NCBI RefSeq assembly: GCF_028737265.1
Contig: NZ_JAQZAK010000007.1
Location: 186,001-250,000 of the forward strand
Source: Actinomycetospora callitridis
GTDB lineage: Bacteria > Actinomycetota > Actinomycetes > Mycobacteriales > Pseudonocardiaceae
Direction: 5' to 3'
DNA length: 64,000 nucleotides
Both the position numbers and the translations under genes were made by a program. Positions 34,167 to 42,437 of this stretch are shown here, piece by piece (position 1 is the first letter of the stretch; every line of letters starts with the position of its first letter). The notes under the pieces are model-generated. The model searched no databases. It saw only the letters and a list, made by a program, of their open reading frames with translations, and was not told the origin of the DNA.

Positions 34167-34610
34167 TCACGAAGGCCGACGACGCCCCAGTGCGAGCGAG
34201 GCTCCGAGCACGGCCAGGCCGATCGAGGCCGAGAGGAGGTTGACCTCGACACCCATGACGGTGTTGGCCGGCGAGTCGCTGAACTCCTCATCGCTCAGTG
34301 CCGTGCCCGGGAAGGCAGCGGCGCCGAACATGCCCACGTGCGGTACGGACACGAGCGCCGTGGCGATGACCCGATTGTGGTCCGGATCGCCGTTCGGTGA
34401 GCTCAGCAGCCGCAGGCCGAGACCACCGAGCAGGGCGCTCATGACGATGTACTGCGCGTTGTGGAACTTGGCGTGCGCGGGCCAGCGGGGATTGCGCATG
34501 TGCTGTCGGGCCGTCTCCGGTAGGAGGGCGTCCACGACCAGGGCCCCGGCGGCCGTCCCCGCTGCCACCAGGCCGACCATCGCACGTGACGCCGTCTTCG
34601 TCGCACTCAT
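34167..34610 (-). CDS. Small membrane protein (DUF6640-like)
   Basis: 147 residues with four hydrophobic helices: 'AMVGLVAAGTAAGALVVDALL', then 'NPRWPAHAKFHNAQYIVMSALLGGLGLRLL', 'NRVIATALVSVPHVGMFGAAAFPG' and 'GVEVNLLSASIGLAVLGASLALG'. 'NPRWPAHAKFHN' is the signature I associate with the DUF6640 group, but the assignment is from memory. The start overlaps the TetR stop by four bases (ATGA), so the two genes are coupled. Confidence 0.72.
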   Translation of the reverse strand: MSATKTASRAMVGLVAAGTAAGALVVDALLPETARQHMRNPRWPAHAKFHNAQYIVMSALLGGLGLRLLSSPNGDPDHNRVIATALVSVPHVGMFGAAAFPGTALSDEEFSDSPANTVMGVEVNLLSASIGLAVLGASLALGRRRPS

Positions 34611-35221
34611 GGGAGATACCTCGCTCGTGATCGTGGCTCCGCCGGGGACGGCCCCGACGGATCGGCCGGTAGGAGGGTCCGGAGGAGGGCCGTCGCGGCG
34701 TCGGTGAGTTCCCTCAGGTCGGCGCCGTCGTCCCCCTCGACCCAGTGGGCGTACGCAGTGGCGAACACCTGCATCCCGGCGCGCGTCGCGAGTCGGGCCG
34801 CAGCCTCCTCGACACCGCGTCGTTGCAGGGCGTGGATGAACTCGATCGCGATGTCGTTCTGCTTGATCAGCTCGCGTTCCAGCAGTCCCGGGTTGGCCGC
34901 GATCACGGCGTGACGCCGGCGCTGGAGCTCCCTGCCGGGACCGGTCCAGTCGAATCCCGTCAGGGCGGTGATGACCACCTGGAGCGGCTCCGTGACCTCG
35001 GGGGCATCGAGGATCGCCTGCACGAGCGCCGTGCGGATGCGATCCGACTCGGCGAACAACACCTCGCGCTTGTCCGGGAAGTACCGGAAGAACGTGCGCG
35101 TGGTGACACGCGCGCGGTCGGCGATCTCGACGACGCTCGTGTCCTCGAACCCTTGTTCCTCGAACAGCTCCAGGGCGGCCTTCGTGAGTCGGTCCGCACT
35201 GCCCTGTTCCCACCGGGGCAT
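34607..35221 (-). CDS. TetR family transcriptional regulator
   Basis: 204 residues. The HTH is 'LTKAALELFEEQGFEDTSVVEIADRARVTTRTFFRYFPDKREVLFAESDRIRTALV' (about 12-66), of the 'TTRTFFRYFPDKREVLF' subtype. It is co-translated with the small membrane protein downstream. Its promoter holds two copies of a 19-bp inverted repeat, strong evidence for autoregulation of the two-gene operon. Confidence 0.9.
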   Translation of the reverse strand: MPRWEQGSADRLTKAALELFEEQGFEDTSVVEIADRARVTTRTFFRYFPDKREVLFAESDRIRTALVQAILDAPEVTEPLQVVITALTGFDWTGPGRELQRRRHAVIAANPGLLERELIKQNDIAIEFIHALQRRGVEEAAARLATRAGMQVFATAYAHWVEGDDGADLRELTDAATALLRTLLPADPSGPSPAEPRSRARYLP

Positions 35222-35257
35222 GGCGTCCCCCTCGCGCTGTCCTCGTCACCGCGACTC

Positions 35258-35278
35258 CGATGTCGCGGTGTGACATCG
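35258..35278. promoter_or_regulatory. TetR operator, copy 1
   Basis: CGATGTC-N7-GACATCG, perfect 7-bp arms, 37 bp upstream of the TetR start. The spacer GCGGTGT nearly equals the copy 2 spacer on the opposite strand (ATGGTGT). Confidence 0.7.
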
Positions 35279-35290
35279 ACCGTAGCACCT

Positions 35291-35309
35291 GATGTCACAC
35301 CATGACATC
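35291..35309. promoter_or_regulatory. TetR operator, copy 2
   Basis: GATGTC-N7-GACATC, perfect 6-bp arms. Its centre is 32 bp (about three helical turns) from copy 1, so two dimers would sit on one DNA face. Confidence 0.7.
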
Positions 35310-35319
35310 GGGGCCGTTG

Positions 35320-35334
35320 CCGGAGCGGCTCCGG
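35320..35334. terminator. Short hairpin after the MFS transporter gene
   Basis: CCGGAGC-G-GCTCCGG just downstream of the minus-strand transporter gene and upstream of the twin operators; compact GC hairpin, probable terminator. Confidence 0.45.
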
Positions 35335-35379
35335 AGTGCTGCGACGGCGGAAGGTCGTCCTCCCGAGGAGCCCGCTCCC

Positions 35380-36783
35380 CTACCGCCGCAGCGCGGGGAC
35401 GCTCACCACGGTGAGGACCGCGGCGAGGAGGTAGCCGGCGGCGCCGATGGCCATGAACGTGGTGACGCCGGCGGGCAGCCCGGCGGCGGCGACGAGCGAC
35501 CCGGCGATCGCGACCCCGGCGGCCGACCCGGTCTGCCGCGCAGTGTTGAGGGTCGCCGACGCCGTCCCGGCGTAGTCGGCCGGGGCCGCTCCCATGACCG
35601 TCGACGTCGCCCCGGTGAGCGTGAACGACGTGCCGAAGCCGCAGGCCACCATCGCGATGACGAGGACCGCGTAGCTCGCCGCGTCGCCCACCACGGCCCA
35701 CAGCGTCAGGCCCAGGCAGGCCGTCAGGAGGCCGACGAGCATGAGGCGCTGGTGGGGGAAGCGGTCAGCCAACCGCCCCGACAGGGCGGAGGCCACCATC
35801 GTCACGGCCATCGCGGGCAGCAGGGCGAGCCCGGCCAACGCGGCGCTGAAGCCCTCGTGCTGCTGGAAGTAGACGCTGGCCGCGAAGATCATCCCGTAGA
35901 AGCCGAAGTTGAACAGGAGTCCGATGACGGTCCCGCCCACCAGCGGTCGCGATCCCACCAGGGGTCTCGGCAGCGGCGGGTGGGCGCCGTAGCGCTCGCG
36001 CAGGACGAACACGCCCGCGGCCACGGCGGCGACGAGGACCCCGGCGATGACCGCGGGCCCCCGGATGCCCTGGCGACCCACCTCGTTGAGGGCGGCGATC
36101 AGGGCGGCCACGGTCACCACGACGGCGGCCTGTCCCAGCGGATCGATGACACGGCGGGGGTCGCGTGGCGACGAGCCGACCGTCGCGAGGGTGGCCCCCA
36201 GGCAGAGCAGCCCCACCGGGAGGTTGATGACGAAGACCCAGCGCCACCCGACCGTCGAGGTCAGGACCCCGCCCACGAGCGGGCCGGCCGTGGCGGCGAC
36301 GCCCGCGATCGCGCCCCACAGCCCGAACGCACGTGCCCGTGCCTCCGGCGTCGGATGGACCTGTTGCAGCAGCGCCAGCGAGGCAGGCACCAGCAGGGCC
36401 GCGCCGCAGCCCTCGACGAGACGGAACACCGTGAGCGTGAGGGCGTCGCCCGCGACGACACAGCCGAGGGACGCGCCGGTGAACACCGACACGCCGAGGC
36501 AGAACACGCGGCGATGACCCCAGCGGTCGCCCAGCGCCCCGCCGAGCAGCAGCAGGCCCGCGAACGCGACCGAGTAGCCGTCCACGATCCACTGCAGGTC
36601 CGTCAACGACGTGGTGAGCTCGCGCCCGATCGCGGGCGCCGCCACGTTCACGATGGTCACGTCGAGGATGACCATGAAATAGCCGCTGCAGACCGCCAGC
36701 AGAGGCGCCAGCGCGACACCGGCACCGGGCTCGGCAGGGTCACCCACGGAGCCCCGGCTCGCCGTCACGTCGACATCATCCAC
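35380..36783 (-). CDS. MFS transporter, DHA2 (drug:H+ antiporter) type
   Basis: 467 residues with about 14 transmembrane helices. DHA2 features are 'FMVILDVTIVNVAAPAIGRELTTSLTDLQWIVDGYSVAFAGLLLLGGALGDRWGHRRVF' (motif D1 and motif A) and 'GPLVGGVLTSTVGWRWVFVINLPVG' (motif C and the WRW segment). Such pumps export toxic hydrophobic compounds. The divergently acting regulator is not obvious: the TetR gene downstream has its own operators that do not lie before this gene. Confidence 0.92.
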   Translation of the reverse strand: MDDVDVTASRGSVGDPAEPGAGVALAPLLAVCSGYFMVILDVTIVNVAAPAIGRELTTSLTDLQWIVDGYSVAFAGLLLLGGALGDRWGHRRVFCLGVSVFTGASLGCVVAGDALTLTVFRLVEGCGAALLVPASLALLQQVHPTPEARARAFGLWGAIAGVAATAGPLVGGVLTSTVGWRWVFVINLPVGLLCLGATLATVGSSPRDPRRVIDPLGQAAVVVTVAALIAALNEVGRQGIRGPAVIAGVLVAAVAAGVFVLRERYGAHPPLPRPLVGSRPLVGGTVIGLLFNFGFYGMIFAASVYFQQHEGFSAALAGLALLPAMAVTMVASALSGRLADRFPHQRLMLVGLLTACLGLTLWAVVGDAASYAVLVIAMVACGFGTSFTLTGATSTVMGAAPADYAGTASATLNTARQTGSAAGVAIAGSLVAAAGLPAGVTTFMAIGAAGYLLAAVLTVVSVPALRR

Positions 36784-36859
36784 CCGCCACCGAACGGTTC
36801 AGCCGCGCTGACATCGTGTTCCGGCGAAGGGCTGGTGACGAGTGCCGCCCCGGCGTCGG

Positions 36860-38074
36860 TCAGCGCAGGGAGCGGAACGCGGCGCGGACCTCGGTGGAGA
36901 AGAGCGCCGGTTCTTCCCAGGCGGCGAAGTGACCGCCCCTGTCGACCTCGTTGAAGTAGGCGAGGCCGGGATAGACGGTCTCGGCCCAGCTCTGCGGAGC
37001 AGCCCAGATCTCGTCGGGGAAGGTCGTGAAGCCGACCGGGACCGAGACCGGCGGAGGAGCGTGGCCCGCCGCACGCGCGACGAACTGTCCGAACTCCCAG
37101 TACCACCGGGCGGCCGAGGCGCCGGTGCCCGTGAGCCAGTACAGCGTGATGTTGTCGAGAACGCTGTCCCGGGTCAGATGGCCGACGGGCGTGCCGTCGA
37201 CGAACGCGCGGGAGATCTTGTAGTAGCTGTCCGTGTCGTGGTCGAGCATCCAGGCCGCCAGCCCGACGGGTGAATCCAGCAGGGCGTAGCCGATCGTCTG
37301 GGGTCGGGTGGACTGCTCGAGGAAGTAGCCGAAACCGTCCGTCGTGAAGGTGGTGAGCGCACCGAGCGCCATCCGTTCCGGCTCGGACACTGCCGGCAGC
37401 ACGTCCTTGATACCGATCGCCCCGGCGAGCAGGTTGACGTGGATGCCGAGCAGTCCCTCGGGTGCCTGGCGCCCCATCGCGTCGGTCACGGCGGCGCCCA
37501 CGTCGCCGCCCTGGGCCACGTAGCGGGTGTAGCCGAGGCGGTCCATCAGCACCGCCCACGCCCGGGCGATGCGGCCGGCGTCCCAGCCGAGCTCGGTCGG
37601 CTCGCCCGAGAAGCCGTAGCCGGGCAGGGACGGCAGCACCAGGTGGAAGGCATCCGCCGAGGTCCCGCCGTGTGCGGTCGGGTCGACCAGCGGGCCGACC
37701 GCGTCGAGCAGCTCGACGACCGAGCCGGGCCAGCCGTGCGTCATGATCAACGGCATCGCGTCCTCGTGTCGCGACCTGACGTGGAGGAAATGGACATCGA
37801 CGCCGTCGATCGCGGTCGTGAACTGCGGGAGCGCGTTCAGCCTCGCCTCGCAGCGCCGCCAGTCGTACTCGTTCGTCCAGTAGCGCGCGACTTCCCGGAT
37901 CGTCTCCCGTTGCACGCCCTGCGAGCGGTCGGAGACGAGTTCCCGGGTGGGCAGACGTGTCGCCAGTACGCGTCGGCGGAGGTCGTCGAGGTCCTCCTGC
38001 GCGACCTCGACGCGGAACGGGTGAATCTCGGGCCGGGTGGCGGTGGGGATCGGGGTATCGGTGGGTGCCGACAT
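36860..38074 (-). CDS. Epoxide hydrolase, copy 1
   Basis: 404 residues from ATG behind CAGGAGA. The N-terminal EHN domain is 'IHPFRVEVAQEDLDDLRRRVLATRLP', with the oxyanion motif 'MTHGWPGSVVELL', nucleophile Asp in 'VAQGGDVGAAVTDAMG', and His in 'VDRGGHFAAWEEP'. This is a microsomal-type epoxide hydrolase that opens epoxides to diols. Val replaces the Trp usually following the nucleophile (GGDWG in copy 2). Copy 2 at 39046-40248 is clearly homologous but on the opposite strand. Confidence 0.92.
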   Translation of the reverse strand: MSAPTDTPIPTATRPEIHPFRVEVAQEDLDDLRRRVLATRLPTRELVSDRSQGVQRETIREVARYWTNEYDWRRCEARLNALPQFTTAIDGVDVHFLHVRSRHEDAMPLIMTHGWPGSVVELLDAVGPLVDPTAHGGTSADAFHLVLPSLPGYGFSGEPTELGWDAGRIARAWAVLMDRLGYTRYVAQGGDVGAAVTDAMGRQAPEGLLGIHVNLLAGAIGIKDVLPAVSEPERMALGALTTFTTDGFGYFLEQSTRPQTIGYALLDSPVGLAAWMLDHDTDSYYKISRAFVDGTPVGHLTRDSVLDNITLYWLTGTGASAARWYWEFGQFVARAAGHAPPPVSVPVGFTTFPDEIWAAPQSWAETVYPGLAYFNEVDRGGHFAAWEEPALFSTEVRAAFRSLR

Positions 38075-38746
38075 GGCATCTCCTGACAGGGGATACAGCG
38101 GATGGCGTCGAGGTGTGCCCACGGCCCGGCGTCGAGACGATTGCGCCTGAGCCCGAGAGCCCCACGCGGCAAGACTCGAGGGACGACTCACGAGGGCGCC
38201 GGCTCGCCGTCCTGCGACACAGCCGACCGCCAAGAGGCGCTACGCCGACACGAAAGCGACGTCGCGCGCCGATCTCCGCGAGCACTGACTCCGATCGCCG
38301 GACACGCCGACAGCAGAATCGGAGGGAGTCGTCCTGGCCACTACGTCGCTCTCTCCGAGCAGACCCGCGAATGGGAGACCGTACTCCTGGACGTACGCCC
38401 GAGGGAGGCGTCGACCGCAGGTGGGAACGGGTGCCGAGGTTGTTCCACTCGTCGGCGGCACCATCTCTCCTCCATCGGAGGGAGCACACGGGAATCCACA
38501 CACGCGGAGTGCCGGAAACGACACGCTCGGGCACGAATTCACCGATCGATTTCTCGGATGGTGATCGCTGACATATCGCCCGGCCGGTCGGCGGCTGTTC
38601 GGCGGTAGGCCCGAGCAGTTCGCGGACGCTAGCGTTCGCCGGCGCGACACGTGGCGCATCCGTCAACGCAGGGGGGCGGCGCCGGTGTTCGGCGCCCATG
38701 ACCCCGGTGCCTCGTCCCGGTCTCCTGCGCGCGTCCCGGAGCGAGC
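38075..38746. other. Long intergenic region, no gene seen
   Basis: 672 bp between the divergent epoxide hydrolase and DUF2007 genes, with visibly lower GC than its surroundings. Open frames here have no recognisable features. A perfect palindrome ACGCTAGCGT lies at 38626-38635. It presumably contains the promoters of both flanking genes. Confidence 0.6.
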
Positions 38747-38977
38747 ATGTCTCCCACCGTCTCCGCTGCTGTCGTCACCAGCCGCATCGAGGCCGAACTG
38801 ATCGCCGGCTTCCTGCGGGACCACGACATCCGGGCCGCCGTGGCGGCGGACGACGCCGGGGGCCAGGAACCCGAGCTGCAGCTGCAGGGAGTCCGCGTCC
38901 TCGTCGACCACTCCGACGAGGCCGCCGCGCGTCGTCTGCTGGCCGCCGTCGAGGCCGGCGCTGATCCCGGCGAGTAA
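38747..38977 (+). CDS. DUF2007-like putative signal-transducing protein
   Basis: 76 residues: 'AAVVTSRIEAELIAGFLRDHDIRAAVAADDAGGQEPELQLQGVRVLVDHSDEAAARRLLAAVE' is the compact beta-alpha-beta pattern of DUF2007 (PII-like) proteins, which have a 'hydrophobic-E-A-E-L-I-x-G-L-L' opening. No biochemical role established. It precedes the epoxide hydrolase copy 2 operon by 68 bp. Confidence 0.72.
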   Translation: MSPTVSAAVVTSRIEAELIAGFLRDHDIRAAVAADDAGGQEPELQLQGVRVLVDHSDEAAARRLLAAVEAGADPGE

Positions 38978-39045
38978 CGCCGCCGACCCGAACCCCACCG
39001 CGACGGACCACGGGGCTCCCGTCGCAGGACCGCAAGGAGCACCTC

Positions 39046-40248
39046 ATGGCCACGCGCGCATCGAGCACGGCGACCGCCGAGCGGGAGATTCGACCCTTCG
39101 CGATCGACGTCCCCGAGGAACAGCTCGCCGACCTGCGGCGGCGCATCACCGCGACGAGGTGGCCCGACCGGGAGACGGACCCCTCGCAGGGCGTGCAGCT
39201 CGACACGATCCAGGCGCTGGCCGACTACTGGGCGAGCGAGTACGACTGGCGCGCCTTCGAACGCCGGTTCGCCGCCCTGCCGCACTTCGTCACCGAGATC
39301 GACGGCGTCGACATCCACTTCATCCACGTCCGCTCCGAGCACGCGGACGCGATGCCGCTCCTCGTCACGCACGGGTGGCCGGGCTCGACGATCGAACAAC
39401 TGAAGATCATCGACCCGCTCACCCGCCCCACGGAGCACGGTGCGAGCGCGTCGGACGCCTTCGACCTGGTGATCCCGTCGCTGCCCGGCTACGGGTTCTC
39501 GGGACGGCCGACGGAGACCGGCTGGGACCCCGTGCGCATCGCCCGGGCGTGGGTGGAGCTGATGGGCCGGCTCGGCTACACGAGGTTCGTCGCGCAGGGG
39601 GGCGACTGGGGCAACGCCGTGACGGAGCAGATGGCGCTCCTGAAGCCGCCGGGTCTGCTCGGCATCCACACCAACATGCCGGCGACGGTCCCGCCGGAGA
39701 TCTCGAAGGCGCTCGCCGTCGGGGACCCGGCGCCGCCCGGCCTCGCCCCCGCCGAGGAGAAGGCGTACGAGGTCCTCGCCCACTTCTTCGCGACCGGCGT
39801 CGGCTACGCCGGTGAGATGGCCAACCGGCCGCAGACGCTCTACGGCATCGCGGACTCCCCCGTCGGCCTGGCCGCGTGGATGCTCGACCACGACGTCCGC
39901 AGCTACGAGCTCATCGCGAGCGCCTTCGCCGGCCGACCCGGCGGACTCTCGCGGGACGACGTCCTCGACAACATCACCCACTACTGGCTGACCAACACCG
40001 CGATCTCCTCGGGTCGGCTCTACTGGGAGAGCAAGCTCGCCTTCTTCGACGTCAAGGGCGTGGAGATCCCGGTCGGCGTGACGGTCTTCCGTGACGAGCT
40101 CTACCCGGCCCCGAGGAGCTGGGCGGAGCGGGCCTATCCGCAGCTCATCCACTTCAACGAGATCGACGAGGGCGGCCACTTCGCCGCCTGGGAGCAGCCG
40201 CAGGCCTTCGCGGAGGAGATGCGGACGACCTTCCGGCCGCTGCGGTGA
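39046..40248 (+). CDS. Epoxide hydrolase, copy 2
   Basis: 400 residues. The EHN domain is 'IRPFAIDVPEEQLADLRRRITATRWP', the oxyanion motif 'VTHGWPGSTIEQL', nucleophile Asp in 'VAQGGDWGNAVTEQM', and the His in 'IDEGGHFAAWEQP'. All catalytic residues expected for a microsomal-type epoxide hydrolase are present. ATG start behind AAGGAG. The stop overlaps the next gene's GTG start (GTGA), so this enzyme is translationally coupled to a thioredoxin-like protein. Confidence 0.93.
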   Translation: MATRASSTATAEREIRPFAIDVPEEQLADLRRRITATRWPDRETDPSQGVQLDTIQALADYWASEYDWRAFERRFAALPHFVTEIDGVDIHFIHVRSEHADAMPLLVTHGWPGSTIEQLKIIDPLTRPTEHGASASDAFDLVIPSLPGYGFSGRPTETGWDPVRIARAWVELMGRLGYTRFVAQGGDWGNAVTEQMALLKPPGLLGIHTNMPATVPPEISKALAVGDPAPPGLAPAEEKAYEVLAHFFATGVGYAGEMANRPQTLYGIADSPVGLAAWMLDHDVRSYELIASAFAGRPGGLSRDDVLDNITHYWLTNTAISSGRLYWESKLAFFDVKGVEIPVGVTVFRDELYPAPRSWAERAYPQLIHFNEIDEGGHFAAWEQPQAFAEEMRTTFRPLR

Positions 40249-41225
40249 CCAGGACCGCGGAGCTCCCCGTCGAGGGCGTGTTCCCGCCGCTCGACGGGGC
40301 GACGACGTGGCTGAACTCCGCACCGCTGACGCCCGAGCGCCTGCGCGGGAAGGTCGTCGCCGTCCAGTTCTGCACCTTCTCCTGCATCAACTGGCTGCGC
40401 ACGGTGCCCTACGTGACGGCGTGGGCCGAGGAGTACGGGCCCGGGTTGGTGGTCGTGGGCGCCCACTCCCCCGAGTTCCCGTTCGAGCACGACCCCGAGA
40501 ACGTCCGGTCGGCGCTCGCCGCGATGGGCGTCGGCTACCCGGTGGCCGTCGACGACGACTTCGCGATCTGGCGCGCCTTCGACAACGCCTACTGGCCGGC
40601 GCTCTACGTCGTCGACGCGCAGGGGCGGGTCCGCTACCACCACTTCGGTGAGGAGGCCTACGAGCGGTCGGAACGCGTCATCCGGCAACTGCTCGCCGAG
40701 GCCGGGCACGACGTGGACCCGGAGCTGGTCCACGTCGAGGCGGACGGGGTGTACCTCGCCGCCGACTGGCCGCGATTGGGCTCGCCGGAGACCTACGTCG
40801 GCTACGCCCGGGCCACCGGGTTCGCCTCGCCGGGCGGAGTGGCCCTGGACCGGAGCCGGGTCTACCCCGAGGCGGAGCGGCTCCGGTTGAACCACTGGTC
40901 GCTCTCCGGCGCCTGGACGGTGGGCAGGCAGGTCATCGCCCTGGACGAGCCCGGCGGCCGGATCGTGCACCGGTTCCGGGCTCGGGACGTCAACCTCGTG
41001 ATGGGCGGCCGGGCGGACGGGGGGCCGGTGCGCTTCCGGGTGACGCTGGACGGCGAACCACCGCGCGGCGCCCGGGGGCTCGACGTCGACGAGGACGGCT
41101 CCGGGATCGCCCGCGAGGAGCGGCTCCATCAGCTGATCCGGCAGGACGGGGCGATCCACGACCGGACCGTCGAGATCACCTTCGACGACGCCGGCGCCCG
41201 GGCCTACGTGTTCACGTTCGGCTAG
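40245..41225 (+). CDS. Thioredoxin-like protein with DipZ-type C-terminal domain
   Basis: 326 residues from GTG. The N-terminal TlpA/thioredoxin-like fold has 'LRGKVVAVQFCTFSCINWLRTVPYVTAWAEEYGPGLVVVGAHSPEFPFEHD'. Two cysteines (CTFSC) are present, but the CxxC resolving cysteine position is Trp (INW). The C-terminal half ('TPETYVGYARATGF', 'LRLNHWSLSGAWTVGRQVIAL', 'RARDVNLVM...VRFRVTLDGEPP') is the galactose-binding-like domain seen at the end of DipZ. No signal peptide is evident, so it is probably cytoplasmic. A peroxidase or thiol role is inferred. Confidence 0.82.
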   Translation: MTRTAELPVEGVFPPLDGATTWLNSAPLTPERLRGKVVAVQFCTFSCINWLRTVPYVTAWAEEYGPGLVVVGAHSPEFPFEHDPENVRSALAAMGVGYPVAVDDDFAIWRAFDNAYWPALYVVDAQGRVRYHHFGEEAYERSERVIRQLLAEAGHDVDPELVHVEADGVYLAADWPRLGSPETYVGYARATGFASPGGVALDRSRVYPEAERLRLNHWSLSGAWTVGRQVIALDEPGGRIVHRFRARDVNLVMGGRADGGPVRFRVTLDGEPPRGARGLDVDEDGSGIAREERLHQLIRQDGAIHDRTVEITFDDAGARAYVFTFG

Positions 41226-41240
41226 GGGCGAGGTCGCCCC
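41225..41240. terminator. Hairpin at the stop of the thioredoxin-like gene
   Basis: GGGGCGA-GG-TCGCCCC, perfect 7-bp arms starting at the last base of the TAG stop. Confidence 0.6.
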
Positions 41241-41376
41241 TGCCGGCCGGCGCACGCCTGACGCGCCGTCGAGAACGACCCCGGCCGCCGCCGCGGGGGC
41301 GTAGGTTCGAGGGGTCGGCCCCGAGGTGCCGGCGTCCGTTCTCCGGGCACCCGTGATCCGGGCGAGCCCGTGCCCC

Positions 41377-41412
41377 CGACCCCGTCGCTCACCAGTGGTA
41401 GCGGCGGGGTCG
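41377..41412. terminator. Long hairpin upstream of the alpha/beta hydrolase
   Basis: CGACCCCG/CGGGGTCG arms extended inward by a T-G wobble and CGCT/AGCG, giving about 13 pairs around a 10-nt loop. It lies in the 332-bp gap between two plus-strand genes; apart from this, the 41225-41240 hairpin and the downstream promoter, nothing else was seen there. It could be a terminator or a leader-RNA element. Confidence 0.5.
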
Positions 41413-41557
41413 TGTCGTGAGGTCTCCCGCCGAGGCGATCGCCGGTAGTCAATCGTCACCTGCCCGGCATGCGGTGCCGCTAGCGTCGGCCTTCGTACCC
41501 CGGACCCGGTGCTCACGTCCCACCCAGCCCGCTCTGCGGGCATCCCCAGGGAGCTCC

Positions 41558-42421
41558 ATGTCCGTTCCGGACGCACCGGCCGACACGATCACCCCGACCG
41601 ACCTCGCGGAGATCGAACGCGCGAACGCCTCCGGCCGCACGCCGGTGGTGTTCATCCACGGCCTGTGGCTGCTGCCCAGCAGCTGGAACCGCTGGGCCCA
41701 GGTGTTCGAGGATGCGGGCTACACGTCGCTGACGCCGGGCTGGCCGGACGACCCGGTGACCGTCGAGGAGGCCAACGCCCACCCCGAGGTGTTCGCCGAC
41801 AAGACCGTCGGCCAGGTGGCCGACCACTACGCCGCCGTGATCGCCCTGCTCGACCGGGCCCCGGTCCTCGTCGGGCACTCCTTCGGTGGCCTGCTCAGCC
41901 AGATCCTCGCCGGGCGAGGACTCGCGGCGGCGTCGGTCGCCATCGATCCCGCACCCTTCCGCGGGGTGCTGCCCCTCCCGATCTCGGCGCTGAAGTCGGC
42001 GTGGCCGGCCCTGCACAACCCGGCCAACCGTCACCGCGCCGTGCCGCTGACCTACGAGCAGTTCCGGTACGCGTTCGCCAACGCCGTCGACGAGGTCGAG
42101 GCCAAGACGCTCTACGCCACCTTCGCGGTGCCGGCCGCCGGCGTCCCGCTGTTCCAGGCGGCGGCGGCGAATCTCAACCCCTGGACTGAGGCCGCGGTCG
42201 ACACGGAGACCCCGTCGCGCGGCCCGCTGCTGCTGATGTCCGGGGAGAAGGACCACACCGTGCCCTGGGCCCTCACGCACGCGAGCTACAAGCAGCAGGC
42301 CCACAACGAGGGCGTCACCGAGATCGTGGAGATGCCCGGTCGCGGCCACGCCCTGACCATCGACGCCGGCTGGCGCGAGGTCGCCGACACCGCCCTGACG
42401 TTCGTGCGCCGCTTCGCCTGA
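41558..42421 (+). CDS. Alpha/beta hydrolase
   Basis: 287 residues from ATG with CAGGGAG upstream. 'TPVVFIHGLWLLPSSWNRWAQVFEDAGYTSLTPGWPDDP' is the N-terminal fold; the nucleophile is 'VLVGHSFGGLLSQILAG', the acid 'LLMSGEKDHTVPW', and the His 'EMPGRGHALTID'. It is an esterase or dehalogenase-like member without a clear substrate. The SDR gene follows 16 bp later, so they are probably co-transcribed. Confidence 0.9.
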   Translation: MSVPDAPADTITPTDLAEIERANASGRTPVVFIHGLWLLPSSWNRWAQVFEDAGYTSLTPGWPDDPVTVEEANAHPEVFADKTVGQVADHYAAVIALLDRAPVLVGHSFGGLLSQILAGRGLAAASVAIDPAPFRGVLPLPISALKSAWPALHNPANRHRAVPLTYEQFRYAFANAVDEVEAKTLYATFAVPAAGVPLFQAAAANLNPWTEAAVDTETPSRGPLLLMSGEKDHTVPWALTHASYKQQAHNEGVTEIVEMPGRGHALTIDAGWREVADTALTFVRRFA

Positions 42422-42437
42422 CCTGAGGAGACCTCTC

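Noticed and set aside
36765..38699. 644-codon minus-strand frame over epoxide hydrolase copy 1
   Set aside because: Shadow of the true epoxide hydrolase frame; Arg-rich without motifs.
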